DNA from: Euphorbia lathyris
Lineage: Eukaryota > Streptophyta > Magnoliopsida > Malpighiales > Euphorbiaceae
Reading direction: 5' to 3'
DNA length: 64,000 nt
NCBI RefSeq assembly: GCF_963576675.1
Contig: NC_088915.1
Location: 3,539,001 to 3,603,000, forward strand
The translations under genes were made by a program, and so were the position numbers. Of the stretch, positions 32,203 through 43,341 are shown piece by piece (the first letter of the stretch is position 1; every line of letters starts with the position of its first letter). Under the pieces are notes generated by a model, which saw nothing but the letters and a program-made list of their open reading frames with translations, did no database searches and was not told the origin of the DNA.

Positions 32203-32880
32203 CACTACAAGAAAATCACTAGTTAAGGACTGAAATTAATGACTAAATCAATTTTAGTCATTAATTTACTACTAACGTTAGTCACTAACATTATTGTTGG
32301 TTGGAAATTAATAGATAGTGAATTCGCTGCACAAATAAAGACCTAATGCTGGTCATTATCTTTTTGGGTCCTCAAAAATATTAATATAAAAGTATTAATA
32401 TATATAATTATTTCTATTATTCCTCTTTTATCTCTCTACTGCTCTTCAGAACATAACATTGACGGGAGAGAAAACCGAGACATAAACCTAGCTCTCGTTT
32501 CTCAACTTCGGCTAAAACATCGGGCATCCCTTCTAGATCTGTTCATCCCTCTCTTCTCCACCCAACATGCCACAAATATGCCATTTCCGTCAGTAAGGCA
32601 GGGATGGGCAATATCTCAGAAGCACAATTAGCGACCAAATTGTATGGGGTCTGCAACTAAATATTTAGTCGGTAACCTAGCGACATCTTTTTACAACCAT
32701 ATAATGCTGGTCGCGAAGCTAACGACTGAATCAAAAAAATTGTCACTAACCTGTTACCAACCAGCCAGTTACTGACCGAAAGATTTCAGTCGGTAACTCA
32801 TGAAATTCAGTCGGTAAACGAGTTTAGGGACTGAATTGCGACCGAATTTTCAGTCCCTAACTGTAAATTTTCTTGTAGTG
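32203..32880. mobile_element. Non-autonomous CACTA element (MITE-like)
   Basis: 678 bp, from CACTACAAGAAAATCACTAG to AAATTTTCTTGTAGTG. It is flanked by the 3-bp duplication TTG (32200-32202 and 32881-32883). The empty site AATAAATTGTAATAAC is present at about 44.33 kb. The sub-terminal parts repeat GACTGAA/CAGTCGGTAACT motifs, as transposase-binding regions of CACTA elements do. No transposase frame. Confidence 0.87.
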
Positions 32881-32883
32881 TTG

Positions 32884-33490
32884 TAATAATTTTTTTAATT
32901 CCAATATCCTTTCAAAAACCGAGCACACACATAGTATGCATATCATGTGATTTTATTTTGTTTAATTCGTTATTTTTCTCAAACTTATAAGGCTAACTCC
33001 TTCTAAAGTTATTGAAAAAAAATTAGTTTTGTCCTTATCTTATAAAACATCTTAATTTTGTCCATTCATAATTTCTTTTGTGAATTTTATTTTGATAATA
33101 GAAAATTTGATTTAGTTTTATCATTTTCAAAATATTTTCGAATAAAAAGTTTCCACGGAATTTATTAGAAAATAATAAAATTGAACCAATATGTTACATC
33201 AAGGATAAAAATTAAGCCATTTTATAAAATTAGAGGGAAATTTCCAATAACCTCATGATTAAAATTGAGGTTTTCCTAAAAATAAATCTGATCCATAGTA
33301 AAATTATATATGACTCGACAACACCGACACTATCCCGATTAGGTTAATACGAGATTGAAATGACCTTTTTTGGGTTAGATTACGGTTACTCATTTTGACA
33401 CTAATTCGAAATTGACACGACATGATCACGATATAAACTCAATAGTTGCAACATGTAGTATTTATGTTGTAAGTTTTTATACATTTTTTA
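32884..33490. repeat. R segment of the TPS repeat
   Basis: Same as 25.58-26.08 and 44.33-44.75 kb. AT-rich, non-coding. Confidence 0.65.
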
Positions 33491-34150
33491 TTGGGACAAG
33501 GGTCTAATTTAACTGTGCCGCTTCAATCAAAGTGCAGGTTTAATGTATGAAGTGATGCAAATTAAACCCTAATTTTTTCAAGCAATACCAATTTTAACCA
33601 AGCTCTGTCCAAAATTTAAAAAGACTAGTTTACTGTCATTGAATTGTCACATAGTATCTTCCAAATAAGTTTGTCGTTAAATCAAAGAAATTTCATATAT
33701 TTTTTATTTGTTTTTCAATTTTTTTTTTGATAAAATAAGTACATCATTTCATAGATAAAACACATCAAAGTACAACAAAAAATAAGGAACAATACCTTAC
33801 ATAAGTACAGGCTATGCCTAGTCCAGAAACCATAAAGGTAAGAAAATGACTACAATGAGCAAAAGAAACCATTAAAGGCACAACAAAAACAATCAGAAAC
33901 ATATACTTTTTGAAACTCAAAATTTGCAGATAAACACTTTTAATCCAATCTCCATCATTTAAACTTCAAAATATATTTGTTTTTTATTACTATCTTAATA
34001 ACACTGCAAATCTTTTAGAGAATTTGACAAAAAAAAGTTATGATTAATTTATATGTAACAGATTTAGTTTTTAGCATTTTAGCAGAATTTTTAGCATTCA
34101 TAGGTATCTCCTATGTCAGATCTGAATAGAAGGTAGTCCATCTATCAATT
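33485..34150. mobile_element. Broken Mutator-like MITE interrupted by a retroelement tail
   Basis: The left part (GGGACAAGGGTCTAATTTAA to about 33715) and right part (about 33975-34100) belong to the MITE family of 26084-26631. Between them a stretch begins with ten T and GATAAAATAAGTACATC, like the reversed 3' end of a SINE or LINE with an A-tail. Flanking TTTGTTTTT words may be its target duplication. Confidence 0.45.
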
Positions 34151-34164
34151 ATGGATACTGTTAG

Positions 34165-34666
34165 TGTTGGGCCCACAAGTTCACCAACAGCTCCAACTAT
34201 GCAACTCCCTTATATCTTTGCAATGTGGGACTTGGGATGTATACTCAACAATCCTCCCCTCAGACCAAGGACCACAAGCCTCCCCTTCAGCGATAATCTG
34301 TCTAATCATCTTGTACCGCCGCCAACCCACGAAACACGCCGCCTGACCACCACAATATCAGGAAGACTTTCGACAGAAGGCACCAAGCACAGATTTCCCA
34401 TCGCAAGGTCGGACTGAGAGCCTCCCACATCTCCTTAGATCTCATGCACGTTCTCCCAGCCGAACTGATACCATTTGTTGGGCCCACAAGTTCACCAACA
34501 GCTCCACCATTAGTATAATATTTTCCGCTTTGGGCCGAACCCGCACGGATTTGTTTTTTGGCTCCTTCCCAAAAGGCCTCATCCTAATGTAGTTGGTGAA
34601 CTTCTTTATAAACTATGCAACTCCCTTATATCTTTCCAATGTGGGACTTGGGATGTATACTCAACA
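34165..34666 (-). mobile_element. TRIM retrotransposon with 5-bp target duplication
   Basis: 502 bp on the minus strand. The 5' LTR is 34476-34666 (191 bp, TGTTGAGTATACATCC to GGGCCCAACA). Next to it is a primer-binding site TGGTATCAGTTCGG matching the initiator-methionine tRNA type. The internal part is about 225 bp and non-coding, and a purine tract AGGGGAGGATTG precedes the 3' LTR (34165-34250). That LTR is only 86 bp, because the middle 105 bp is deleted. GTTAG flanks both sides (34160-34164, 34667-34671). It sits in the flank of arm A. Confidence 0.87.
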
Positions 34667-34671
34667 GTTAG

Positions 34672-35000
34672 GATTAGGGTTTACCTTCTCCAGAAAGTGG
34701 CATAATCAAATCTATAGAAATCAATGCTTAGGATTAGGTTTTATCTTTTCTAGAAAGCTAGCATTCAGCAATGCTTTTAGGATCTGATTTCTAACTGCTC
34801 CGTCGTGCGTAAATTTCTAATGAGAATCAAGATTAATTCGGTAGAAACCCTTCCTCGGGAAAGAAGGGAGGAGCATCAAGGGATGGTCATGAACCCTACA
34901 AAATCATCTTTGGGATTAATAACCTCCATAACTTTATCTGCTAAAATATTATTAGCAAAAAAAGAGTTGTGTTTGTTTACAGGTGAATTGAGCAATTGTA
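34672..35000 (-). pseudogene. TPS class II fragment (arm A)
   Basis: On minus: NNILADKVMEVINPKDDF, then FMTIP with the remnant of LPTFLRKRF broken, then VRNQILKALLNA and a decayed FDYA stretch. Same architecture as 1800-2110, inverted. The TRIM inserted just outside the arm. Confidence 0.7.
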
Positions 35001-36790
35001 ACTTCTTTATGTGTTTTTGTTTTTTGTTGCTCACCAATCCATATGTATTTTGATGTTGTCTTAATTTTTTTTGCACGAAACTATCTTTCTTAACAAATCG
35101 AATTACTGCTTAAAATTTTTTATGGTAAATCTTTGCACTTTTTCTTTGTTGGGTTTTATGTTTTAAGGGCAATTCTGAAGATATAATGAGTTTTGTAGCT
35201 ACTCTATTTTATTATATGTGTTTAGAGATGATGTATCATTATTAATTTTTCTTTAATTACTTGTTTTCTATAGTGGTTTTTTTGAAATGATTATGCCAAA
35301 AGGTGAGAATTTTAGGATTGTAATTGTGATTTCAATATATCTATTGTTAAATGTGTTTGTTTATGAGTATCTTACATAAGCTATCTGATGTGTTCTATGA
35401 TGATATGATTATTTGAAACCCTATAAGTTTGTTTTAAACTTGGTATGCTAATTTTTGTTATTAGATGTTGCTCTCTGGTGTTGTTTATATACCCTATTTG
35501 ATCTGTCAGGATGATATGATTACTTGAAATTGAAACCACAAGTTTGTTTATGCTTCTTTTGTTATGATAAGTTTTTCTAATACAAATCAAGATTTTCTTT
35601 TATTTGCTATGATGAATCTATGCTGGTCATGTTTGATCTGAATATTATCTAAATTTCATCGGACAATTATCTTTGTTGCAATTTCCTGCATTTCCAACTA
35701 GTTGAGATTGCGGCTTTGGGAGTAACCATTTTTAGCTTAATTTTCAATGGAGGTGTTTGTTCATTTAGTAAAGCATTAGCAATGGTTAATTTTAGTTTGG
35801 CAATGCTAGATATTTCTCTCAAAATACTAATTTGTTGTTTGTAACAAATGATAAGGAAGTTGTTGGTGTCAGACTTTATGAAATGGCATTATTGTTTTGC
35901 TTCAATTCAGTTGCCTACTTTTAGGCAAAATTGATTCAACTCATGTACTTTTTATGCTTCTTCATTAATCTTGTTTGATGCTTTCTGGTAATAATTCATT
36001 GCATTTGTAATGACTATATTAATTATATGGGTTTTTTTTAATTGTTTGTTCAACATAAAATGAATTTAATTCCATTGAACATCTTAATCTATTTCCATTT
36101 GTTTCCAAGTAAATAGAGTCAACATGAGCATTTTAGAGGATTATATATGTGCTATGTTGCACGGAAACTGAATTTAAGATGAAATGCGGAAAAACTAAGG
36201 AAGAAGAGTTGAACATAATATATAAAAATGTAACTTGCTGGAAAGGAAAAATGTCTCCATTTGTACAGGGAATGAAAGGATGATTTGAGCCATGTTAGGA
36301 ATTCAATTCTTATGTTGACTGGCTTTTTAGATGCTCAATTAATTCTGATTAAGGAAAACTTATACACAATAATCAGTGATTCATCAGAGAAATAGAAAGG
36401 AATTCTTGGTAGAATTTTTTAGATTCCAATGAGACAAGATGAAGAAATTAATTAAGTAATAATAAAACAGATGAAGAAATTAATTCTGTTTTTATAGTTG
36501 TTTTGTCTTTGATCTATATGTTATAGCCATGAACTGAAGACCTTTTTTTGGTTCATTTGAAAAAGTTTGAGACTGATGTTGGTTAAACTTGATGTGTTCG
36601 GATAGATGATGAAATCTAACTCCCTAGGGTGAATTTCTTAAAAGCAAATGCCTTTATGTGGATGTCTTAGATTACCCATTTGTTTTATTATAATTAAATC
36701 TGCAACGTGCTTTTAGATAGTGATTCTTATTTTTGCATCCTCTATGTAGTTAATGGAAATCCGAAGCAAGGAGATTCAGATGGCCATGAT
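35001..36790 (+). repeat. TPS-repeat interior (non-coding)
   Basis: Reverse complement of the plain interior at 3.82-5.6 kb. It contains the exon-like block near 35085-35130 (GCACGAAACTATCTTTC, here with GCAC in place of GCAG at the acceptor). AT-rich, no gene. Confidence 0.6.
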
Positions 36791-37180
36791 TGCTCCAGGA
36801 ATTTTTTTCTAAAAAGATGGACACAGCAATGGAGATTCAGATGCTCCATCATCCTGTTGCTGCAAGAAGAAATTCCAGCAGGTGGTCATTCAGCTTTAAT
36901 GTTGATTCACTATGCCTTGAAAAGGATTGTCGATTTGACAAGTTGTTGTGGCAAGCAAATGTTTGTGCATATAAAATTTTTGCACATAGGGTTATGAAGG
37001 TTATTAATCTTGAAGATGCTTTTGTATGGGTTCATGACTATCACTTTATGGTCGTCGTTACATTTTTGAGGAAGTGTTCTTACCGAGTTAAGCTTGGTTC
37101 TTCCTTCATAGTTCATTTTTCTCGTTGGAAATTTATCTAACTTTACCAGTTACAGACGAGATTATGTAAGCATTGCTCAA
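36791..37180 (+). pseudogene. TPS class II fragment (arm B)
   Basis: WSFSFNVDSLC recalls the WSFSWDEDSL block; then RFDKLLWQANVCAYKIFAHR, VMKVINLEDAFVWVHDYHFM and VTFLRKCSYRVKLG. HDYH is intact here, so this arm is closer to TPS than those with HDHH. A stop follows DEIM as in all arm B copies. Confidence 0.75.
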
Positions 37181-37859
37181 TGCTCTAGTTTAATAGGTAG
37201 AATGGTTTTTGTCTTTTAAAGTTAGAGTTTGATTGCTATGAAGTTCTAAATTAGTAAATGAATATGTTGTTTTAGTCATATGTTGTTCTAGTCATTTCCA
37301 ATTCCAAATTATTATATTTTTTGTTGAGGATGTTACAAAAATATTTCAGATTGTTACAACCAAGGTAGGTGCTATATTTGCATTTTCAGGCTACTTGAAT
37401 TTCCTAATAGCTTCTGACTCTCCTTTCACAATCATTCCACACCACAAAATCGGCATTTCACTCTAAATTAGAATAGAACAAATGAATGTTGTCATGATTG
37501 TTGATATACGTGAATATCAGATTTGGACAGACCAGATATCTATGCAGAAAATGTATTTTATCGAACTTATTCACATCTCCTCCTATGGTAAAAAAATTTC
37601 GTATGGTTTCAACGTGTGGAAAAAATGACTGAAACGGTAAAAGTAACTAAACATATCTCTTGAGTGGCTGCTATATCTCTTATCTTATCTTTTCTTTTCT
37701 TTGGTGTTCCTCTTTTATGTATCACCGAAGGTTAACAGTATTTTATTATATGGTAGACAACATACTTTCTCATATTTGGAGTTTTCCCCCAAATTCCATT
37801 CTTAGCCAACTAAGAGTAGGTTAAGCTTCCCTGTAACTTTGTCTCTAGATTGAAGAAAA
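37181..37859. repeat. Outer flank of arm B with the same 460-bp insertion
   Basis: Matches 31.29-31.98 kb including the inserted stretch (37.31-37.77 kb). It stops at GAAGAAAA, and the next flank bases (TTAGGGACAAC) resume only at 44138. Confidence 0.6.
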
Positions 37860-38710
37860 CTAGTATTATGCCCGCGCAACATTTTAAATAATTTTGTATA
37901 TAAATTTAACATTTTAATATTTTTAAAATTTTGTATCATTTATATATAGTGACATTAATATTTTGATTTAAAATAATTTAAATTTAAAAATTGTAAATAA
38001 ATTAACTAAACCGTTTATAATTGCTTGATAATACCATGTTCACATGTTTGCAAGGATCATTCATTTCCGTTCTTGCATAATATTTTTTTTATATAATCTT
38101 ATAATTTTAAAATATTTATTACACTTTGTAGCGATATTTTTTCAATCAAATTTTAGGTCTCCTCAAATTTGTTTTACGTGTTTTCTAAATCCTTTGATAA
38201 ATTAATGAATTTGAAATAAGTACGTCTTTCTTTTTAAATTTTATTTAGTTTAGATTGTAGTTTCGAGGTTTAAATATTGTGTTAATTATTATGTGTTATA
38301 AATTTTTGTAGTTATATTAATTTTAATGCTATTTATTAAAGTAAAATGAATGTAATTTGAATGGATCCTTACATATATTTTTTTATCGTTACATAATTTG
38401 TGTTCGTTGGGATATTTTGTAACTTAATTTATTATATCTATTAAATTTAAATATAATTTTTTTTCAGTTATATTGGTTTTAATGTTATTTATTAAAGTTA
38501 AATGAATGGAATTTGAATGGATCCTTACATATATGTTTCATCATATAATTTTCTTTCATTTTGATATTTTGTAAGTTATTTTATCATATCTATTAAATAT
38601 AAATTAGATTACATATTTATAATTTTCTTTTGTTACTATTTTGGTAACTAATAAAAAATGTCTCTAAAACTCTTCTCATCTATTTCTCTCCGACTCCACT
38701 ATTATATATA
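37860..38710 (-). mobile_element. Helitron-like non-autonomous element
   Basis: On minus the segment ends GCGCGGGCATAATACTAG followed by host T, the CTRR-T end of a Helitron with a GC-rich part upstream. The host site reads AAAA/TTAGG in sister copies, so insertion was between A and T without duplication. The other end is uncertain: CTCTAAAACTCTTCT with a TATATATA run occurs both at about 38.66-38.71 kb and at 44.09-44.13 kb. The full 3' hairpin is not clear. Confidence 0.4.
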
Positions 38711-38817
38711 AAATATAGATATAGATATAAAATCCATCTTTAAAAATGAGAAAGAAACTTATAATAGTAATCATGACAAAACATGAATTGAGAACAAACT
38801 AACTATTACATATAAAA

Positions 38818-39064
38818 AAATGAAACCATTATTTCTCTCAAGCTATCTCAATGGCGAAAATAACAGCTCTTAGTTCCGCAAGGTGTGCAAAGTTGTCTGG
38901 TATCGGAAAAGCAAAACACCCTCGAGCAAAGCCTCTCCCATTTCTAAAAATCCCCCCTGCACCCGCTGGACCCGGCGCTCCTTCAGCAGACCCGTCGGTT
39001 TCACTTTAATCCATTTCGAACCCGGCGGAATCTAGCGCACCAGTTTATAATCCGGAGCAGGCGG
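38818..39064 (-). pseudogene. LINE RNase H fragment
   Basis: On minus: SETDGSAEGAPGPAGAGG, then GIFRNGRGFARGCF and FAHLAELRAVIFAIEIA. These are the first two acidic motifs of the LINE RNase H (TDGS, AELRA). A stop lies before SETDG. The ESDS and GN..AD motifs are missing because of the cut at 38818. Confidence 0.8.
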
Positions 39065-39537
39065 CGGATGATAGGGGTTAAAAAACCCTATCTTTAGGTA
39101 CGATTTTAGGACGGTTTTTAGCGTTATTTCATGAATAAGAGAGCAATTCTCGCATTTATATGCTTTTGTGTTGTAAATTGGAAATGTTTTATTTACTTTT
39201 CGTTGTTTAGGCTCGTTTTCTGGTTATTTTAGGCAAATATGGCCAAAATAGCATGTGCGTTAAAATTCCATTACCTTTTATAGGTAATTGATCCGCCAAA
39301 AGTCGCACCAAATGGAGTGTTTACTGGAAATAAGCGATTGGCGAGTCAATTTAGCCTCGGGACTAATGTTATTTGGAGTTTCCGTGCATGTGCAGGCTAA
39401 AACAGGAACGAGTTCGGATGAAATTTGCGTTTTGGGGCATCCAACAGTCGTGCAAGGCGTTTTTGGGGCTAGATCGGTGAGCTAGCACTGCCAGCCTATC
39501 GAGCAGGCCCTTAAGGGGCCAGCTCGGCCGAGCTGGT

Positions 39538-39640
39538 CCCTAGAGCCCAGCTCGCCTAGCAAGCCCTCAGGGGCCTGCTCGGGCGAGCTGGCCTTCGTAG
39601 GCCAGCTCAGCGAGCTGCCTTGCGGGAATCAGTCAAAAGA
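39538..39640. repeat. GC-rich AGCTCGGCGAGCTGG motif cluster in the LTR
   Basis: The LTR holds a cluster of short palindromic words such as CAGCTCGGCCGAGCTGG, CTCGGGCGAGCTGG and CAGCTCAGCGAGCTG. The second LTR has the same cluster at about 41.03-41.12 kb. It makes a locally GC-rich, foldable patch in an AT-rich window. Confidence 0.6.
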
Positions 39641-41876
39641 CTGATTCCCGGCCCCACGATGACACGATTGACCCGACGACTTTCCACCTGCAAAAGGATA
39701 CAAATTAGGTGAGAAAGAGGGCCCGGACCACGTCTATAAATAGAAATTTCCAATTGTAAATTAGACATCTTTCATTATTGTAAATTACCTTAGCTTTTCA
39801 ACCTTGAAGAATCCTCTCCACCTCCTCCATCTCCTTCAACCTCCATTGAAGAAGCTCCGAAGCTCCGAAGCTCAATCCATCGAGGATTATTCAAGGTCCA
39901 TCTTTAAGACCTAGGAAGCCGGCTGTAGGGTAGACAGGTTCCCTGAAAGGGATTTTCTTATCACCTTTTATCTTACCATGTTTGTACCCTTTGATACAGT
40001 CTATGAATCCTAGGCTAATTGTATCCTGTGACAATATTCTTCGCCTTTAATAATATTTTAGCTCTTATTTTGTTCTATGATTACTTGTTTAATCTTTGTC
40101 TTATGCTTTATTCAATTGGTTTAACTCATTCAAAAGCCCCAAAATTTTGTTGGTACATATTGCGAGCTGAATCTGACCTAGTTAGAGCCTAGGAGATTGA
40201 CGACCTCTTAGTTGATTAAGCCCAAATTGCTGAGCGTTAGACCTAGTTTCGGCCTTACAAGGGAATCATGCACTAGAGACTTCAGGAGGCTAAGTACGGT
40301 TAATCGCCTTGAATACAAGTGACTTAGATTAGGTTTTTAATCTATTGACCTAATAATCTATCTTCATTATTATCGTTCATACCATGTTCCTTCGGGTAAT
40401 TGCAATAGTGAAAGATCACCTAGGAGTAGTTTAACTTAATTAAGAGTAGAATAACTTAAGTAGGAGTAGAATAACTTAGGTCGAATTAGTATAACTTAGC
40501 TAGGAGTAGCATAATTCAACTAGGAGTAGATTAACTTAACAAAACAAACTCAAAACCCACACAGCCTAGATAACACCTGAGACCAAGTAGCTCGATACTT
40601 GTGGTAAATAAATCCTGTGGATTCGATACCTGGACTTGTCCAGATTTTATTACTTGATAACGACGGGGTACACTTATCCCTTAGTGAGCCTTCTTAATGG
40701 AGGCGCATCAAGTTTTTGGCAAATATGGCCAAAATAGCATGTGCATTAAAATTCAATTACCTTTTATAGCTAAATTGATCCGCCAAAAGTCGCACCAAAC
40801 AGAGTGTTTACTCGAAATAAGCAATTGGCGGGTCAATTTAGCCTCGGGACTAATGTAATTTGGAGTTTCCGTGCATGTGCAGGCAAAAACAGGAACGAGT
40901 TCGGATGAAAGTTGCATTTTGGGGCATCCAACAGTCGCGCAAGGAGTTCTGGGCACTCCCGCTCGTCGAAATGGCCTTTTTGGGGCTAGATCGGTGAGCT
41001 GGCACTGTCAGCCTGTCGAGCAGGCCCTTAAAGGGCCAACTCGGTGAGCTAGCTATGTCAGCTCGGCCGAGCTGGCCTTTGGAGGCCAACTCGCTGAGCT
41101 GGAGGCCAGCTCGGCGAGCTGCCCTGCGGGAATCAGTTAAAAGATTGATTCCCGGCCCCACGAAGACACGATTGACCCCACGACTTCCCACATGCAAAAG
41201 GATATGAATTAGGTCAGAAAGAGGGCCCGAACCGCGTCTATAAATAGGAATTTCTAATTGTAAATTAGACATCTTTCATTATTATAAATTACCTTAGATT
41301 TTCCCCCTTGACGAATCCTCTCCACCTCCTCCATCTCCTTCAACCTCCATTGAAGAAGCTCCGAAGCTCAGTCCATCGAGGATTATTCATGGTCCATCCT
41401 TAAGACCTAGGAAGCCGACTGCAGGGTAGACAGGTTCCTTGAAAGGGATTTTCTTATCACCTTTTATCTTACCATGTTTGTACCCTTTGATATAGTCTAT
41501 GAATCCTAGGCTAATTGTATCATGTGACAATATTCTTCTCCTTTAATAATATTTTAGCTCTTATTTTGTTCTATGATTATTTGTTTAATCTTTGTCTTAC
41601 GCTTTATTCAATTGGTTTAACTTTTTCAAAAGCCTCAAAATTTTGTAGGCACATATTGCGAGCTGAATCTGACTTAGTCAGAGCCTAGGAGATTGACGAT
41701 CTCTTAGTTGATTAAGCCCAAATTGCTGAGCCTTAGACCTAGTTTTGGCCTTACAAAGGAATCACGCACTAGAGACTTCAGGATGGTAAGTAGGGTTAAT
41801 CGCCTTGAATACAAGTGAATTAGATTAGGTTTTTAATCTATTGACCTAATAATCTATCTTCATTATTATCGTTCAT

Positions 41877-42028
41877 GGTGTCCGCTATGGTTACTTTCCT
41901 TTTTACAAAGTTCCGTTACTTGGTGTGGTTTTCACCATTGGATTTAATTTTCTACTCCATCATTCAATGGTGAAAACCACACCAAGTAACGGTACTTTGT
42001 AAAAAACAAAGTAACCATAGCGGGCACC
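41877..42028. mobile_element. Palindromic MITE in the second LTR
   Basis: 152 bp, almost fully inverted: the left arm GGTGTCCGCTATGGTTACTT pairs with the right arm (reversed GGTGCCCGCTATGGTTACTT), and the arms run about 60-70 bases. TATCGTTCAT is duplicated at 41867-41876 and 42029-42038 (10 bp). The first LTR at about 40.37 kb has the empty site. No coding sequence. It is repeated in the segmental copy at 62960-63111. Confidence 0.87.
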
Positions 42029-42353
42029 TATCGTTCATACCATGCTCCTTCGGGTAATTGCATTAGTGAAAGATCACCTAGGAGTAGTTTAACTTAATTA
42101 GGAGTAAAATAACTTAGGTCGAATTAGTATAACTTAGCTAGGAGTAGCATAATTCAACTAGAAGTAGATTAACTTAACAAAACAAACTCAAAACCCACAC
42201 AGCCTAGATAACACCTGAGACCAAGTAGCTCGATACTTGTGGTAAATAAATCCTGTGGATTCGATACCTGGACTTGTCCAGATTTTATTACTTGATAACG
42301 ACAGGGTACACTTATCCCTTAGTGAGCCTTCTTAACGGAGGCGCATCTGCGGA

Positions 42354-42867
42354 CGGCTTCTGGCAACAAACTCTAACTCCTACAGGTGAGATCTGAGCTT
42401 AAAGACTGAATTTTGGATTGAAGGGAGTTCATCTTCGAACACAGATTTATTCTGAATTTACCAGATTAACCAAGGACAAGTTACAACAGACAAAGACCAG
42501 TTAGCAGAGAGAGCACGCCGCATTCGATGATTTTACAGGGGGATGATAATCGTCCAAAGAATGCATTAAAGTCGGCTGTCGGGATGATAATCGTCCTGAA
42601 CCAGTTACTAATAAAAGTCCACAAAGTGGAAGCAAATGGCTAAACTATGAAAAGGTGGTCAATTGATTCCATGCTACCCTTGCAAAGGATGCATCTGGAA
42701 ACGCAGCAGAAACCATATTTTATCAGAACGTCGTGGGCCGCCATTTTACCGTGTAGGATTTTCCAATAGCAAACTGATCTCGAAGGAGGGATAAAATTTT
42801 TCCAGATGAACCAAGCCCAGGGAACCGTCGGTGCATGAGGTGAAGGATTATCAAAGAATTGCTTCAC
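42354..42867 (-). pseudogene. LINE zf-RVT fragment and linker
   Basis: Frame 42867-42640: FFDNPSPHAPTVPWAWFIWK, PPSRSVCYWKILHGKMAAHD and CCVSRCILCKGSMESIDHLF, the zinc-binding region that follows RT in plant LINEs. The 42354-42640 part is the frame-broken linker to RNase H. Identical to 63723-63950. Confidence 0.82.
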
Positions 42868-43029
42868 CGTGAAGCGCCATGTAACAAAAGGCTTTCATAT
42901 ACAAATGTCTGATTCATCCAAATCCCGATGAACCTGAGTTATATTTTCCCGGATCCTGATTGGCAAAAAATCAATATTGACCCAAAGGTCCCCAACAAGG
43001 AAGTCATTAACACAGTTATACATACCTGT

Positions 43030-43341
43030 TTACTGTTTTGCAAGCAGGTTCAGTTGATCCGCCACCGAAGGTAGGATCCATTCATCTGTCCAAAAATTGA
43101 GGGAAGAGAGATTACCAATCCACCATTTCACTTGGCTTTTGATAATCAGAAAACAGGCCTTGCAAGAGATCCAAACAGAGGAGTTGACCAGATAGCTCTG
43201 AGGCTGACCTGAACCATATAAGAAGCATTGTTTCAGAAGATTAATCACAAAGGAATCTCCTTGCACCAATTCCCAGCACATTTTGCCTAGCAAGGCTAAA
43301 TTGAAAAGATGGAACTGTTGAATATGAAGGAAAATAGGCAA
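43030..43341 (-). pseudogene. LINE RT C-terminal fragment
   Basis: FNLALLGKMCWELVQGDSF, VNSSVWISCKACF and VKWWIGNLSSLNFWTDEW match the region between RT and zf-RVT (compare FNHALLVKICWKLIQG in the LINE at 23.6 kb). The RT core is missing upstream. Confidence 0.8.

Larger units (their letters stand above)
39069..42348 (+). mobile_element. Recombined LTR pair of a Tat/Athila-like element
   Basis: 3280 bp between GCGGA target duplications (39064-39068 and 42349-42353). The first LTR (39069-40710, 1642 bp, TGATAGGGG to GCGCATCA) is complete. Next are ten bases AGTTTTTGGC, the start of a TTTTTGGCGCC-type primer-binding leader. From 40721 the sequence jumps into a second LTR that lacks its first 166 bases and ends at 42348. 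GGCAAATATGGCC at the join matches 39232-39244, so the whole interior was lost at a short homology. The two LTRs differ at many positions, so the insertion is not recent. Assignment to Tat/Athila rests on the leader and LTR style. Confidence 0.78.
38818..43341 (-). mobile_element. Decayed LINE carrying a nested LTR element (copy 1)
   Basis: Minus-strand pieces in order: RT C-terminal region (43341-43030), zf-RVT (42867-42640), linker to 42354, nested LTR element (39069-42348), then RNase H (39064-38818). Joining across the LTR element restores a continuous linker (PPPAPDYKLVRW beyond the insert). The RNase H is cut at 38818, where unrelated AT-rich DNA begins; the second copy at 59.8-64 kb continues beyond that point. 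Confidence 0.82.

Noticed and set aside
34151..34487. Frames inside the TRIM
   Set aside because: The element is non-coding by structure (LTR, primer-binding site, purine tract).
34165..34666. Cassandra-type TRIM carrying 5S rRNA sequence
   Set aside because: I saw no 5S-like internal promoter boxes in the LTR.
39288..39485. 65-residue frame (and 60363-60560), and the 140-residue minus frames 40850-41272 and 61925-62347
   Set aside because: They lie in LTR sequence and recur only because the LTR was duplicated. No homology, and the GC-rich palindromic words keep them open.
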